Assembly (NCBI RefSeq): GCF_004682055.1
Contig: NZ_QUZU01000029.1
Span: forward strand, 1-64,000
Direction of reading: 5' to 3'
From: Pseudomonas kairouanensis
GTDB taxonomy: Bacteria > Pseudomonadota > Gammaproteobacteria > Pseudomonadales > Pseudomonadaceae
DNA: 64,000 nucleotides
In this document: piece after piece, positions 34,769-43,682 of the stretch
Numbering within the stretch: position 1 is the first letter of the stretch
Layout: each line of letters starts with the position of its first letter
Notes under the pieces: model-generated
The model's database searches: none
Seen by the model: the letters and a program-made list of their open reading frames with translations, nothing else
What the model was told of the DNA's origin: nothing
Translations under genes and position numbers: made by a program

Positions 34769-37204
34769 ATGAATACGTCCCGCGCCACCGGCCGCAGGCC
34801 CAGCAAGGCCTTTGCCCACACCCTGTTATTTGTCGCCCTGTGCGAGGCCGCCAGCTACAGCAGCCTGACCCTCGCCGCCGACGCCCCGGCCAGCGACAAC
34901 CCGCTGGACACTGTGGTGGTGATCGGCAACCGTGGCCAGGCGCGCACCCTGGCCGAAAGCCCGGCGCCGGTGGATGTGATTTCATCCAAACAATTGCTCG
35001 CCACCGGCCAGGGTGACCTGACCCGCGCCCTGAGCAAGGTGCTGCCATCGCTCAACCAGCCGGCGTCGTCGGGCTTCGGTTCCACGTCGGTGGTGCGCCC
35101 TATCAGCCTGCGCGGCCTCAATGGCGACCAGGTGCTGGTGCTGGTCAACGGCAAGCGTCGTCATAACAGCGCGCTGCTCAACAACGGCACCTACCTCAAC
35201 TCCGGCTCCCAGCCGGTGGACCTGGACATGATCCCCACCGCCCTGGTGGATCACGTCGAAGTGCTGCGCGACGGTGCCTCGGCCCAGTACGGCTCGGATG
35301 CTATCGGCGGCGTGGTCAATGTGGTGCTCAAGCAGACCGACCACGGGGGCAGCCTGTCCACCAGCTACGGCCAGAACTACGAAAACGGCGACGGCGAGAC
35401 CACCCGCCAAACCGGCAACGTGGGCCTCGCGCTGCCCAACGACGGTTTTATCAACCTCGCCCTGGACGTGAAAAAACAGAAAATCTCCGACCGTTCCGAC
35501 AACGCGCCCTATACCGACTCTGCCGGCAACACCAGCCTGCAGCACACCTACTACGGCACCGGCCTGCCTGAAGCGCGCAATTTCAGCCTGGGCTACAACG
35601 CCGAACTGCCGGTGGATGACGCCCTCACCCTCTACTCGTTCTCCACCTACACCCGCCGCAACTCGGAAAAACCCCTGGCCTTCCACCAGCCCGCGAGTTT
35701 CGACGGTATCGCCACGCCGTTCCCCGAAGGCGTGGAAGACACCCTGCGCTTTATCGAAAATGACTTTCAGGTGGCCGTCGGCGGCAAGGGCGAACTGGGC
35801 GGCTGGAACTACGACCTGTCCAGTACCTACGGCCAGGACCACGCCGAAGCCACCCTGCGCCACACCTATAACCTGAGCTATGGCCTGGATTCGCCGACCT
35901 CGGTGGACACCGGCGTGAAAACCTTCAGCCAGTGGACCAACAACCTCGACCTCACCCGTGCCTTCGACCTCGGCCTGCACAAACCCACGCAAATCTCCTG
36001 GGGCCTTGAACAGCGCTATGAGAACTACAAGATCGGCAAGGGTGACTACGCCTCCTACGCCAGCGGCCCCTTCACCACCGGCGCCAGCGGTGGCCTGATC
36101 GCGCCGGGCACCATCTCCGGTGCCGGCACCACCCCGCAAGACGCCGCCGAAAAAGGCCGTACCAGCCTGGCCGGCTACGGCGAGATCGGGCAGGACCTCA
36201 CCGACAAATGGCACATCGACCTGGCCGGTCGCTACGAGCACTACAACGACGGCTCGGGCACCACCACCAATGGCAAGTTCGCCACCCGCTACCAGTTGAC
36301 CCCGATCCTGGCCGTGCGCGGCTCCTTCAGCACCGGTTTCCGCGCGCCGTCGTTGGCCCAGCAGATCTACAGCTCCACTTCGCAAACCAGCGTCAACGGC
36401 CAGCTGTTCGACTACCGCAACGTGGCGGTCAACTCCGATGTGGCCAAGGCCCTCGGCGCCGACACCTTGAAGCCTGAGAAATCCACCAACTTCGGCCTGG
36501 GCCTGACCCTGCAGCCTACCGACGCCACCAGCATTACCCTTGATGCCTACCAGATCAAAATCAAGGACCGCATCGCCCAGACCGGCTACCTGGGCGGCAC
36601 CCCGCAAATCAGCGCCATCCTCGCCGCAGCCGGGCTCAACCCGAACCAGGCCGTGACCTACTTCACCAACGCCCTGGACACCACCACCCGTGGCGTTGAC
36701 CTGGTAGGCGATTACCGCCAGAGCATCGGGGCGTACGGCAACCTGCGCTACACCCTGGGCTTCAACTGGAACACCACGCAGATCGATGATATCCACGCCT
36801 CCAGCGTGGCCCAGCAAGCCCTGGGCCCAACCGGTGGCTACGACCGCCAGCGCCAGGGCAACCTCAAATACGGCCTGCCCCAATCCAAGCTGTTGCTGGG
36901 CACCACCTGGACCTGGGAAAAACTCGAAGTGGGCCTGAACCTGACCCGCTACGGCGAGTACACCCAGTACGGCACCGCCGAGATCTACGACCGTACCTTC
37001 TCGCCGGCGTGGATTACCGACCTGAATATCGACTACCACCTGACACCGGCCATCACCCTCAACGCCGGCGCCAACAACCTGTTCAACAAGTACCCGGAAC
37101 GCACCGACCTGGCCAGCAGCTCCGGCGGCTTCCCCTACGGCAACTTCTCGCCTTACGGCACCACCGGCGGCTACTGGTACACCGGCGTGACGTACAACTT
37201 CTAA
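34769..37204 (+). CDS. TonB-dependent outer-membrane receptor
   Basis: The 811-residue receptor has a signal peptide (residues 1-37, ending TLAADA), a TonB box (DTVVVIG, residues 47-53), a plug domain (VDVISSKQLLATGQGDLTRAL; VDLDMIPTALVDHVEVLRDG) and a 22-strand barrel ending in the usual C-terminal aromatic (YNF). There is no N-terminal signalling extension, so no ECF pathway is implied. Unlike siderophore receptors it heads a catabolic-looking operon, so a non-iron substrate is likely. ATG 34769 has GGAG upstream. Confidence 0.88.
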   Translation: MNTSRATGRRPSKAFAHTLLFVALCEAASYSSLTLAADAPASDNPLDTVVVIGNRGQARTLAESPAPVDVISSKQLLATGQGDLTRALSKVLPSLNQPASSGFGSTSVVRPISLRGLNGDQVLVLVNGKRRHNSALLNNGTYLNSGSQPVDLDMIPTALVDHVEVLRDGASAQYGSDAIGGVVNVVLKQTDHGGSLSTSYGQNYENGDGETTRQTGNVGLALPNDGFINLALDVKKQKISDRSDNAPYTDSAGNTSLQHTYYGTGLPEARNFSLGYNAELPVDDALTLYSFSTYTRRNSEKPLAFHQPASFDGIATPFPEGVEDTLRFIENDFQVAVGGKGELGGWNYDLSSTYGQDHAEATLRHTYNLSYGLDSPTSVDTGVKTFSQWTNNLDLTRAFDLGLHKPTQISWGLEQRYENYKIGKGDYASYASGPFTTGASGGLIAPGTISGAGTTPQDAAEKGRTSLAGYGEIGQDLTDKWHIDLAGRYEHYNDGSGTTTNGKFATRYQLTPILAVRGSFSTGFRAPSLAQQIYSSTSQTSVNGQLFDYRNVAVNSDVAKALGADTLKPEKSTNFGLGLTLQPTDATSITLDAYQIKIKDRIAQTGYLGGTPQISAILAAAGLNPNQAVTYFTNALDTTTRGVDLVGDYRQSIGAYGNLRYTLGFNWNTTQIDDIHASSVAQQALGPTGGYDRQRQGNLKYGLPQSKLLLGTTWTWEKLEVGLNLTRYGEYTQYGTAEIYDRTFSPAWITDLNIDYHLTPAITLNAGANNLFNKYPERTDLASSSGGFPYGNFSPYGTTGGYWYTGVTYNF

Positions 37205-37208
37205 CCCT

Positions 37209-37248
37209 GGCCACGGGGCCGGTTCGCCGGTTCCGTGTGGCACTTTTT
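37209..37248 (+). terminator. GC-rich hairpin plus T5 between receptor and monooxygenase genes
   Basis: GCCACGG...CCGTGTGGC with an internal CCGG-TTCG-CCGG stem forms a long hairpin followed by TTTTT, 5 bp after the receptor stop and 14 bp before the next gene. It probably partly terminates or processes the transcript, giving more receptor than enzymes. Full termination would need a second promoter, which is not visible. Confidence 0.6.
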
Positions 37249-37261
37249 CGGGAGCCTGTTC

Positions 37262-38599
37262 ATGACCCGCCGCACCGACCAACTCAAGCTTGGGGCCTTC
37301 CTCGCCAACAGCGGCCATCACGTCGCTGCCTGGCGCCACCCACTGGCCCAGGCCGATGCCAGCCTGGATTTCGAGCATTTCAAGCACATTGCCCAGACCG
37401 CCGAACGCGGCAAATTCGATGCGTTGTTCATCGCCGATGTGGTTGCGCTGTGGGGGCACCATCACGATGCGCTCAGCCGCACGGCCCGCGCTGAACACTT
37501 TGAACCCCTGACCCTGATGTCGGCCCTGGCCGCCGTCACCAACAACATTGGCTTGATCGCCACTGCGACCACCACCTACAACGAGCCCTACCATATCGCC
37601 CGTAAGTTCGCGTCCCTGGACCACCTGTCCAAGGGCCGCGCCGCCTGGAACCTGGTCACCTCCGTGGTTTCCGATGAAGCCTGGAATTTCGGCCGCGAAA
37701 ACCATGTGGACCACGGCGACCGCTACCAGCGTGCCGAAGAATTCCACGACGTGGTCAAGGACCTGTGGGACAGCTGGGACGACGACGCCTTTACCCGCGA
37801 CAAGGCCAGCGGCGAGTACTTCGACCCAACCAAGTTGCATACCCTCAACCACCGTGGCGAACACTTTGCCGTACGCGGCCCGCTCAACGTGGCGCGCCCG
37901 CCCCAGGGCCACCCGGTGCTGGTGCAGGCCGGTGCGTCGGAGCCGGGCAAAAACCTCGCCGCCCGCGTGGCGGAAGTGATCTTTGCCCACTCCCATAGCC
38001 TGGAAGGCGCCCAGGCGTTCTATCAGGACATCAAGCAACGCGCTGCCGACTTGGGGCGTGACCCGGACCACATCAAGATCCTGCCCGGCGTCACACCCTT
38101 TATCGCCGACACCCGCGAGCAGGCCCAGGCCTTGTTCGAAGAGTTCCAGGCCCTGATCGATCCGGTGCTGGGCCTGCGCTTGCTGGCCGACACCCTGGGC
38201 GATGACATCGACCTGTCCGGCCATGACCTCGACGGCCCGCTGCCCGACACGCCCGTGGGCCAGCGCGGCAGCCGCCGCGACAAGGTGCTGGAACTGGCCC
38301 ACAGCGAGAACCTGAGCATCCGTCAGCTGTACTTGCGCCTGGCCGGAGGCAACCCGGTGATCGGCACTGCCGAGGACGTGGCCGACCACTTTGAGGCGTG
38401 GTTCCAGGCCCGCGCGTGCGATGGCTTCAATGTGTTCTTTCCGTACTTCCCTGGCGCCATTGATGTGTTTGTCGATCAAGTAACGCCGTTGTTGCAGGCA
38501 CGCGGTGTGTTCCGCCAGGCCTACGAAGGCACCACCCTGCGCGACAACCTTGGCCTGCCGCGCCCGGCCAACCGCTTTACCACAGGAGTACCGGCATGA
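37262..38599 (+). CDS. FMN-dependent monooxygenase, NtaA/SnaA/DszA family
   Basis: The 445-residue luciferase-like enzyme has the family N-terminus LGAFLANSGHHVAAWRHP (about residues 9-26) and the core segments ADVVALWGHHHDALSRTARAE and RAAWNLVTSVVSDEAWNFG. Members (DszA, NtaA, EmoA, SnaA) use FMNH2 from a separate reductase to oxidise sulfones, aminopolycarboxylates or similar. Start ATG 37262 has GGGAG before it. The substrate is unknown; a flavin reductase is not present in the cluster. Confidence 0.88.
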   Translation: MTRRTDQLKLGAFLANSGHHVAAWRHPLAQADASLDFEHFKHIAQTAERGKFDALFIADVVALWGHHHDALSRTARAEHFEPLTLMSALAAVTNNIGLIATATTTYNEPYHIARKFASLDHLSKGRAAWNLVTSVVSDEAWNFGRENHVDHGDRYQRAEEFHDVVKDLWDSWDDDAFTRDKASGEYFDPTKLHTLNHRGEHFAVRGPLNVARPPQGHPVLVQAGASEPGKNLAARVAEVIFAHSHSLEGAQAFYQDIKQRAADLGRDPDHIKILPGVTPFIADTREQAQALFEEFQALIDPVLGLRLLADTLGDDIDLSGHDLDGPLPDTPVGQRGSRRDKVLELAHSENLSIRQLYLRLAGGNPVIGTAEDVADHFEAWFQARACDGFNVFFPYFPGAIDVFVDQVTPLLQARGVFRQAYEGTTLRDNLGLPRPANRFTTGVPA

Positions 38600-39510
38600 A
38601 ACCCAGCGCATGGATGCTGGCCCTGGGCAGCGTGATCGCGCCCAAGGCCTTTGCCTTGAACATCTTGCTGAGCAACGACGACGGCTATCAGCACCCCAAC
38701 ATTCGTGCGCTCTATACCGAGCTCAAGGCCCAAGGCCACAGCGTGAAGATCGCGGCGCCGCAAAGCGACCAGAGCGCCCGTGGCGGTTCGTTTTTCTTCG
38801 GCCGCGAAGTCACCGTGGGCCATGACAGCGACCCGGCCTACCCCGACAGCTACTACATCAGCACCACCGATAAGGGCCTGTGCCAGAGCGCCGAATGTGC
38901 CGGCAAGGACGTGCAGATCCAAATCAGCGGTACACCGGTGATGGCCCTGCTGATGGGCCTGAACAAAGTGCTGCCCCACCCCGACCTGGTGATCGTCGGC
39001 CCCAACCCCGGCAACAACCTGGGGGCGATCAATATGGCCTCCGGCACCTTCAACGCCGCGAGCGTGGCGTTGCAGGCGGGCATTCCGGCGTTGGCGGTGA
39101 GCACCGACCTCAAAGAGAAAGACCCCCAGCGCGCCGCCGTTCTGGTGGCCAAGCTGGTGCGCGCCCTCGACCAGCACCGCCAACCCGACGGTGCCCTGCT
39201 GCCGCCGGGCCTGGGCCTGAATATCAACCTGCCCAAGGACACCCAGATCAAAGGCGTGAAGCTCACCCGCGTCGGCAGTTACGTGGGTTTTGAGGCGCTG
39301 TACACCGACGACCTCAAGCAATTCAACCTGCCGGGCAAACCCGGTATCGGTTTCCAATACAGCCCCGCCGCCACTGCCGCGCAGCAGAACGATGAAGCGG
39401 TGTGGCTGAACAAGGGCTACCTGACCATCAGCCCGTTCAGCGGCCTGCCAGAATCCATCAGCGCAGGGCCGGCGTTGCAGAAACAATTGGCCCAGGAGGT
39501 GAAGCCATGA
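38596..39510 (+). CDS. Exported SurE-like 5-prime/3-prime-nucleotidase or phosphatase
   Basis: The 304-residue protein is SurE-like with the metal site NDDG (residues 27-30), AAPQSDQSARGG and GPNPGNNLGAINMASGT. SurE normally is cytosolic and about 250 residues, whereas here a signal peptide (1-20, KAFA) suggests periplasmic or outer location. The ATG overlaps the previous stop (ATGA) and its own stop overlaps the next start, so it is embedded in the monooxygenase operon. Its likely role is removal of phosphate from a substrate before uptake. Confidence 0.82.
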   Translation: MKPSAWMLALGSVIAPKAFALNILLSNDDGYQHPNIRALYTELKAQGHSVKIAAPQSDQSARGGSFFFGREVTVGHDSDPAYPDSYYISTTDKGLCQSAECAGKDVQIQISGTPVMALLMGLNKVLPHPDLVIVGPNPGNNLGAINMASGTFNAASVALQAGIPALAVSTDLKEKDPQRAAVLVAKLVRALDQHRQPDGALLPPGLGLNINLPKDTQIKGVKLTRVGSYVGFEALYTDDLKQFNLPGKPGIGFQYSPAATAAQQNDEAVWLNKGYLTISPFSGLPESISAGPALQKQLAQEVKP

Positions 39511-40487
39511 GTGCAGGCTTTTCCCTGGGCTTCTTGAGCCGGGTCTACAGCCCCCGTTTTGATCCCAAGGTCTACCGCGACACCCTGGAGCTGTTCAGCG
39601 TGGCCGAAGCACTCGGCTTCGACAGCGGCTGGGTCGCACAACACCACTTTGCCAGTGAGCAGGGCCGGTTACCGTCGCCCTTGGTGTTGTTGGCGGCGAT
39701 TGCCCAGCGCACCCAACGTATCAGCCTCGGCACCGGGATTATCGTGCTGCCCCAGGAAGCCCCACTGCGCCTGGCCGAAGATGCCGCCGTGCTCGACTTG
39801 CTCAGCAACGGGCGCTTGGAACTGGGCTTGGGCGCGGGTTTTGATCCCGAGACCTTCCTGGCCTTTGGCCGCGAGCATGACGCCCGCCATCGGGACTACG
39901 AACAGCACCTGCAACACCTGCTCAATGCCCTGGGTAACGCACCATTGACCGACAGTGGCTCGCGCCTGCTGCCACGGGCCAGCGGCTTGAGCCATCGATT
40001 GTGGGAGGCCACCTCCCGCGTCGAGTTGGTGGCTGAACGCGGCCATGGCTTGATCATGGCGCCCAACCCACATCTGCCTCCCGAGGCGGGCGTGGAACTG
40101 GTAACCCGCTACCGCAACGCCTGGACCGGCGACAACGGCACCCCGGCGCGCGTCGCCCGCGTGCAAGCGTTGCTGCCGTCCCCGGACGACGCCACCCGCC
40201 GCGACATCCAGGCCTACGTCCAACGCCAGCAAAGCATCGGCGTGCTCAAAGGCACGCTAAACGATGATTTCGACACCACCCTCAAGCGCCTGGGCGTACT
40301 CCACGGCCCGGTGGAGCGCATCATCGAGCAATTGCAGCAAGGCCCGGCGCTGACCGCCCACGACCAGTTGATCCTGCAAGTGCAAACCACCAGCACCCCA
40401 TTGCGCGAGGCCATCCGCGCCCTGGAAATCATCCGCGAGCACATCGCCCCAGCCCTCGGCTGGCAGCCCACGGGAACCCCGTCATGA
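39507..40487 (+). CDS. Luciferase-like monooxygenase (tandem paralog 1)
   Basis: The 326-residue LLM-class flavin-dependent oxidoreductase has the (beta/alpha)8 barrel features GFLSRVYSP, VAQHHFASEQGRLPSPLVLLAA, RISLGTGIIVLP and LGLGAGFDPETFLAFGREH. It is closely similar along its length to the next gene product. The start ATG 39507 overlaps the SurE stop. The neighbouring paralog suggests a two-subunit enzyme similar in layout to LuxAB. Confidence 0.85.
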   Translation: MSAGFSLGFLSRVYSPRFDPKVYRDTLELFSVAEALGFDSGWVAQHHFASEQGRLPSPLVLLAAIAQRTQRISLGTGIIVLPQEAPLRLAEDAAVLDLLSNGRLELGLGAGFDPETFLAFGREHDARHRDYEQHLQHLLNALGNAPLTDSGSRLLPRASGLSHRLWEATSRVELVAERGHGLIMAPNPHLPPEAGVELVTRYRNAWTGDNGTPARVARVQALLPSPDDATRRDIQAYVQRQQSIGVLKGTLNDDFDTTLKRLGVLHGPVERIIEQLQQGPALTAHDQLILQVQTTSTPLREAIRALEIIREHIAPALGWQPTGTPS

Positions 40488-41461
40488 CCTTCAAACTGGG
40501 CTTTTTGAGCCACGCCTTTGGCGATGACCCACAGCAGGTGTACCGCGACCTGATCGAACAATTCGAAGTGGCCGAAGCCTTGGGCTTCGACGGCGGCTGG
40601 ATTGCCCAGCACCATCTGAGCAATGGCTTTGGCCGCTTGCCTTCGCCGTTGGTGTTGCTGGCGGCGGTGGCCGAGCGCACGCAGCGTATCGAATTGGGCA
40701 CCGGGGTGATTGTGCTGCCGTTCGAAGACCCGATCCGCCTGGCCGAAGATGCCAGCGTGCTGGATGCCCTGAGCGGTGGGCGGGTGCAACTGGGCCTGGG
40801 CAGTGGCGGTGCCAACCTGGATAACTTCAGTGCATTCGACCGCGACCCCAGCCAACGCCAGGCCGACTTCGCCCAGCGCCAGCAGCGCCTGCAACACCTG
40901 GTGCAAGGCTCGCCGCTGACCGCTGAGTTGACCCTGCAACCACCCGCCCCCGGCCTGGGCGAACGCCTGTGGCACTCCCACGGCAGCACCGAGGGCGCCG
41001 TCTACACCGCCCAACAGGGCAATGGCCTGCTGCTGGGCACTGCCACCCATGATCCGCTGACGGTGCAAAAGCCCTTGGCCGATGCGTACCTGAACGCCTG
41101 GCAGCACCCGCAGCGCGCTCCGCGGATTGGCGTGGTCCGTGCGATCTTCCCTGCCGCCGACCGTGCCAGCGCCCAGGCTGAACTGGCGGTGGATATCGAG
41201 CGGCATATCCCGCGCCTGCAACGCGAAGGCCTGATCGACCAGGCGGTGGACTTGCAGGAACACCTGCGCCTGATGAACGTGCACCACGGCCATCCCGACG
41301 AAGTGATTCAAAGCTTGCAACAGGATCCGTCCCTGCTGCCTTATGCTGACTACCTGATTGCCGTGGTCCAGGCCGAAAGCTCGACCCAGGCGCAGATCCT
41401 CAAGCGTTTGGAAACCCTGGCGCGGGACATTGCCCCGGCTCTGGGTTGGAAAAGAACATGA
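40484..41461 (+). CDS. Luciferase-like monooxygenase (tandem paralog 2)
   Basis: The 325-residue protein repeats the blocks of its upstream neighbour: GFLSHAFGD, VYRDLIEQFEVAEALGFDGGW, IAQHHLSNGFGRLPSPLVLLAA, IELGTGVIVLPFEDPIRLAEDA. The two genes overlap by 4 bp. It is probably its partner subunit or a second enzyme of different specificity. Confidence 0.85.
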   Translation: MTFKLGFLSHAFGDDPQQVYRDLIEQFEVAEALGFDGGWIAQHHLSNGFGRLPSPLVLLAAVAERTQRIELGTGVIVLPFEDPIRLAEDASVLDALSGGRVQLGLGSGGANLDNFSAFDRDPSQRQADFAQRQQRLQHLVQGSPLTAELTLQPPAPGLGERLWHSHGSTEGAVYTAQQGNGLLLGTATHDPLTVQKPLADAYLNAWQHPQRAPRIGVVRAIFPAADRASAQAELAVDIERHIPRLQREGLIDQAVDLQEHLRLMNVHHGHPDEVIQSLQQDPSLLPYADYLIAVVQAESSTQAQILKRLETLARDIAPALGWKRT

Positions 41462-42435
41462 CCGACAGCACGCCCCTTGAATTCAGTTGGCTATTGCCCC
41501 TGTGCACCCCCGACTGGGCCGCGCGGCCGGGGCAATGGATTCAGCTGGCCCAGGCCGTGGAATACGCCGGCCTCGATGGCCTGTGGGTACCCGGCGGTGC
41601 CCTGTGTGCCGATAGCCTGGGGGTGGCGGCAGCGTTGTGTGCCCACACGCGGCGGGTGCGCCTGGCCGTGAGCGTGCCGCCGGAGGTGATGCTGCCGGCG
41701 GCATTGGCCACCACCTTGCAGAGCCTGCAATCCATCAGCGGCCACCGGGTGCAACTGCACCTGCCCAACAGCGAGCGCAGTGCGTTTGGTGAATGGCTCA
41801 ACCGTGACCAGCGCAGCGAACGTATTGGCGAGTACCTGCAGATCCTGCGACAGCTGTTGGCGCCCAACCAGGGTGGGCTGGATTACCAGGGCCTGTATTT
41901 TCAACTGGAAAATGCCGGCGTCGCCCGCCGTGAACTGCCCGCGCCCACCCTGGTGCTGGACGACAGCCACAGCCATGCGCTGGTGGCCGAACATGCCCAG
42001 ACCTGCCTGCTCGCCCCCGGCTCTACGCAGTGGCTGGCCAAAGAGATACAACGCTGGCGAGCGATCCAGCCGACGCTCACCTTTGCCTGCACCTTCGGCC
42101 TGATCCTGGACGACAGCGAAGACCTGGCCTGGGAAACCGCTGCGCGTTTGTTGCCGGTGCCGGAGCTACCCACGCAAACCCTGGCCACCGTGCCCCGTGC
42201 GCGCCATCCGTTGCGTCAATGGGAAGTGCACCCGAACGTGCTGCAACTCACGCCGGGGCAACCGTTGATCCTGGTGGGCACCCCACAACAGATCGCCACG
42301 CGCCTGCAGGAACTGCACGGCCTGGGCTTGAACCACCTGATCCTGGAAGGCGGCCCGGCCGTCAGCGACGTGTTGCGCTTTGGCGAACAGGTATTGCCCC
42401 TCTTGCGCAAGGAGCGCCTGCACCATGAGCACTGA
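41458..42435 (+). CDS. Divergent luciferase-like monooxygenase
   Basis: The 325-residue protein is more distant: SWLLPLCTPDWAARPGQW, VEYAGLDGLWVPGG, LAVSVPPEVMLPAALATTL, LILVGTPQQIATRLQELHGLGLNHLILEGGP. The final part is the typical SsuD/LLM ending, but the His-rich substrate motif near the N-terminus is absent. ATG 41458 overlaps the previous stop. It may be a regulatory or accessory subunit of the neighbouring enzymes. Confidence 0.75.
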   Translation: MTDSTPLEFSWLLPLCTPDWAARPGQWIQLAQAVEYAGLDGLWVPGGALCADSLGVAAALCAHTRRVRLAVSVPPEVMLPAALATTLQSLQSISGHRVQLHLPNSERSAFGEWLNRDQRSERIGEYLQILRQLLAPNQGGLDYQGLYFQLENAGVARRELPAPTLVLDDSHSHALVAEHAQTCLLAPGSTQWLAKEIQRWRAIQPTLTFACTFGLILDDSEDLAWETAARLLPVPELPTQTLATVPRARHPLRQWEVHPNVLQLTPGQPLILVGTPQQIATRLQELHGLGLNHLILEGGPAVSDVLRFGEQVLPLLRKERLHHEH

Positions 42436-43576
42436 TGTCCGCCCGCCGATCCAGCTGGACTGGTTCCTGCCCACCAACGGCGATGGCCGTCACCTCACCA
42501 GCAGTGGTTTGCCCAAGGTCGGGCTGTTTCAACAAGGTGAACGGGCCCCCACCCTGGACTACCTGCGCCAGATCGTGCGCGCCACCGAGCAGGCCGGGTT
42601 CGACGGCATCATGGTGCCCACCGCCAGCGGCTTCGAAGACCCGTGGCTGATCACCGCCGTGCTGGCCCAGGAAGTGCGCCGCCTGAAATTTCTGCTCACC
42701 TTGCGCCCCGGCACCGAGCTGCCCGCCTACACCGCGCATCGCGCAGCGACCTTGCAGTTGCTGAGCGAGAACCGCCTGGCACTGCATGTGGTGACCGGTT
42801 CCAGCCGCTTCGAACAACGTTCCCTCGGGGACTTTCTGGAGCACGACGAGCGCTATGCGCGCACGGCTGAGTTCCTGCAGGTGTTCCAGGCGGTGTGGGC
42901 CGGCCAGCCACCGGCACACCCTGGCCGTTACTACCGCAGCGGCATCCACACCCCGATTGCACCGGGTGCCGAGGCACCGCCGATCTACTTCGGCGGCGCC
43001 TCCGAAGCCGCCGAGCGTGTGGGGGCTGCCCATGGGCAAACCTACCTGATGTGGTGCGAACCACCGGCGATGATCGCCGAGCGTATCCAACGCATGCGCG
43101 ACCTCGCCGCCGCCCAGGGCCGCACCTTGCGCTTCGGCCTGCGCCTGCATGTCTTCGCCGCGCCGACCGACGACGCAGCGTGGGCGCATGTGGAACGCCT
43201 GCTGCAAGAAATCCCCAAGGACGCCATCGACCAGGCCCAGCGGCAAATGGCGGCCTATGAGTCCGTCGGCCAAAGCCGCCAGACCCAACTGATGCAAGGC
43301 CGCGGCCGCGGCGCACGGGAACTGGAAGTGTCAGCCAACCTGTGGGCAGGTGTGGGCCTGGTGCGCGGGGGCGCGGGCACTGCGCTGGTGGGCAGCTACG
43401 CGCGGGTGGCGGAGCGGATCGAGGAGTATCACCAACTGGGGGTGGACAGCTTTATCCTGTCGGGTTTCCCCCACCTGGAGGAGTCGATTCATGTGGGGGC
43501 CCAGGTGTTGCCGTTGTTGCGCAAGCTCGCGGCCGCACCGGCAATGCCCTGTGGGAGGGGCGGATCAGCCAAGTGA
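42425..43576 (+). CDS. SsuD-like alkanesulfonate monooxygenase
   Basis: The 383-residue enzyme has the SsuD signature QLDWFLPTNGDGRH (about residues 10-23), TASGFEDPWLITAVLAQE, LRPGTELPAYTAHRAATL and IYFGGASEAAERV. SsuD releases sulfite from sulfonates using FMNH2; specificity is not proven here. It starts at ATG 42425, overlapping the previous gene by 11 bp. Its last 10 residues (CGRGGSAK) are encoded by the REPIN at 43551, so the natural stop has been replaced. Confidence 0.85.
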   Translation: MSTDVRPPIQLDWFLPTNGDGRHLTSSGLPKVGLFQQGERAPTLDYLRQIVRATEQAGFDGIMVPTASGFEDPWLITAVLAQEVRRLKFLLTLRPGTELPAYTAHRAATLQLLSENRLALHVVTGSSRFEQRSLGDFLEHDERYARTAEFLQVFQAVWAGQPPAHPGRYYRSGIHTPIAPGAEAPPIYFGGASEAAERVGAAHGQTYLMWCEPPAMIAERIQRMRDLAAAQGRTLRFGLRLHVFAAPTDDAAWAHVERLLQEIPKDAIDQAQRQMAAYESVGQSRQTQLMQGRGRGARELEVSANLWAGVGLVRGGAGTALVGSYARVAERIEEYHQLGVDSFILSGFPHLEESIHVGAQVLPLLRKLAAAPAMPCGRGGSAK

Positions 43577-43621
43577 TCTGGAGGCGGGCACACCGCCATC
43601 GGGAGCAAGCCCCCTCCCACA
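43551..43621. repeat. REPIN overlapping the end of the SsuD-like gene
   Basis: GTGGGAGGGG at 43551 and CCCCTCCCAC at 43611-43620 are inverted, with GGGAGCAAGC inside the right arm. The left copy contributes the last codons of the SsuD-like gene. Confidence 0.82.
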
Positions 43622-43682
43622 GTTGAATCGATTTACACCTGATAAAAACAGGCTGCCATCGCACGTATCTAATCACCGTGCC

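Noticed and set aside
34982..38611. A very long open frame (1209 codons) on the minus strand
   Set aside because: It is antisense to the TonB receptor and the DszA-like gene. Its Gly/Val/Gln-rich composition is typical of shadow frames in high-GC DNA and both plus-strand genes are clear family members.
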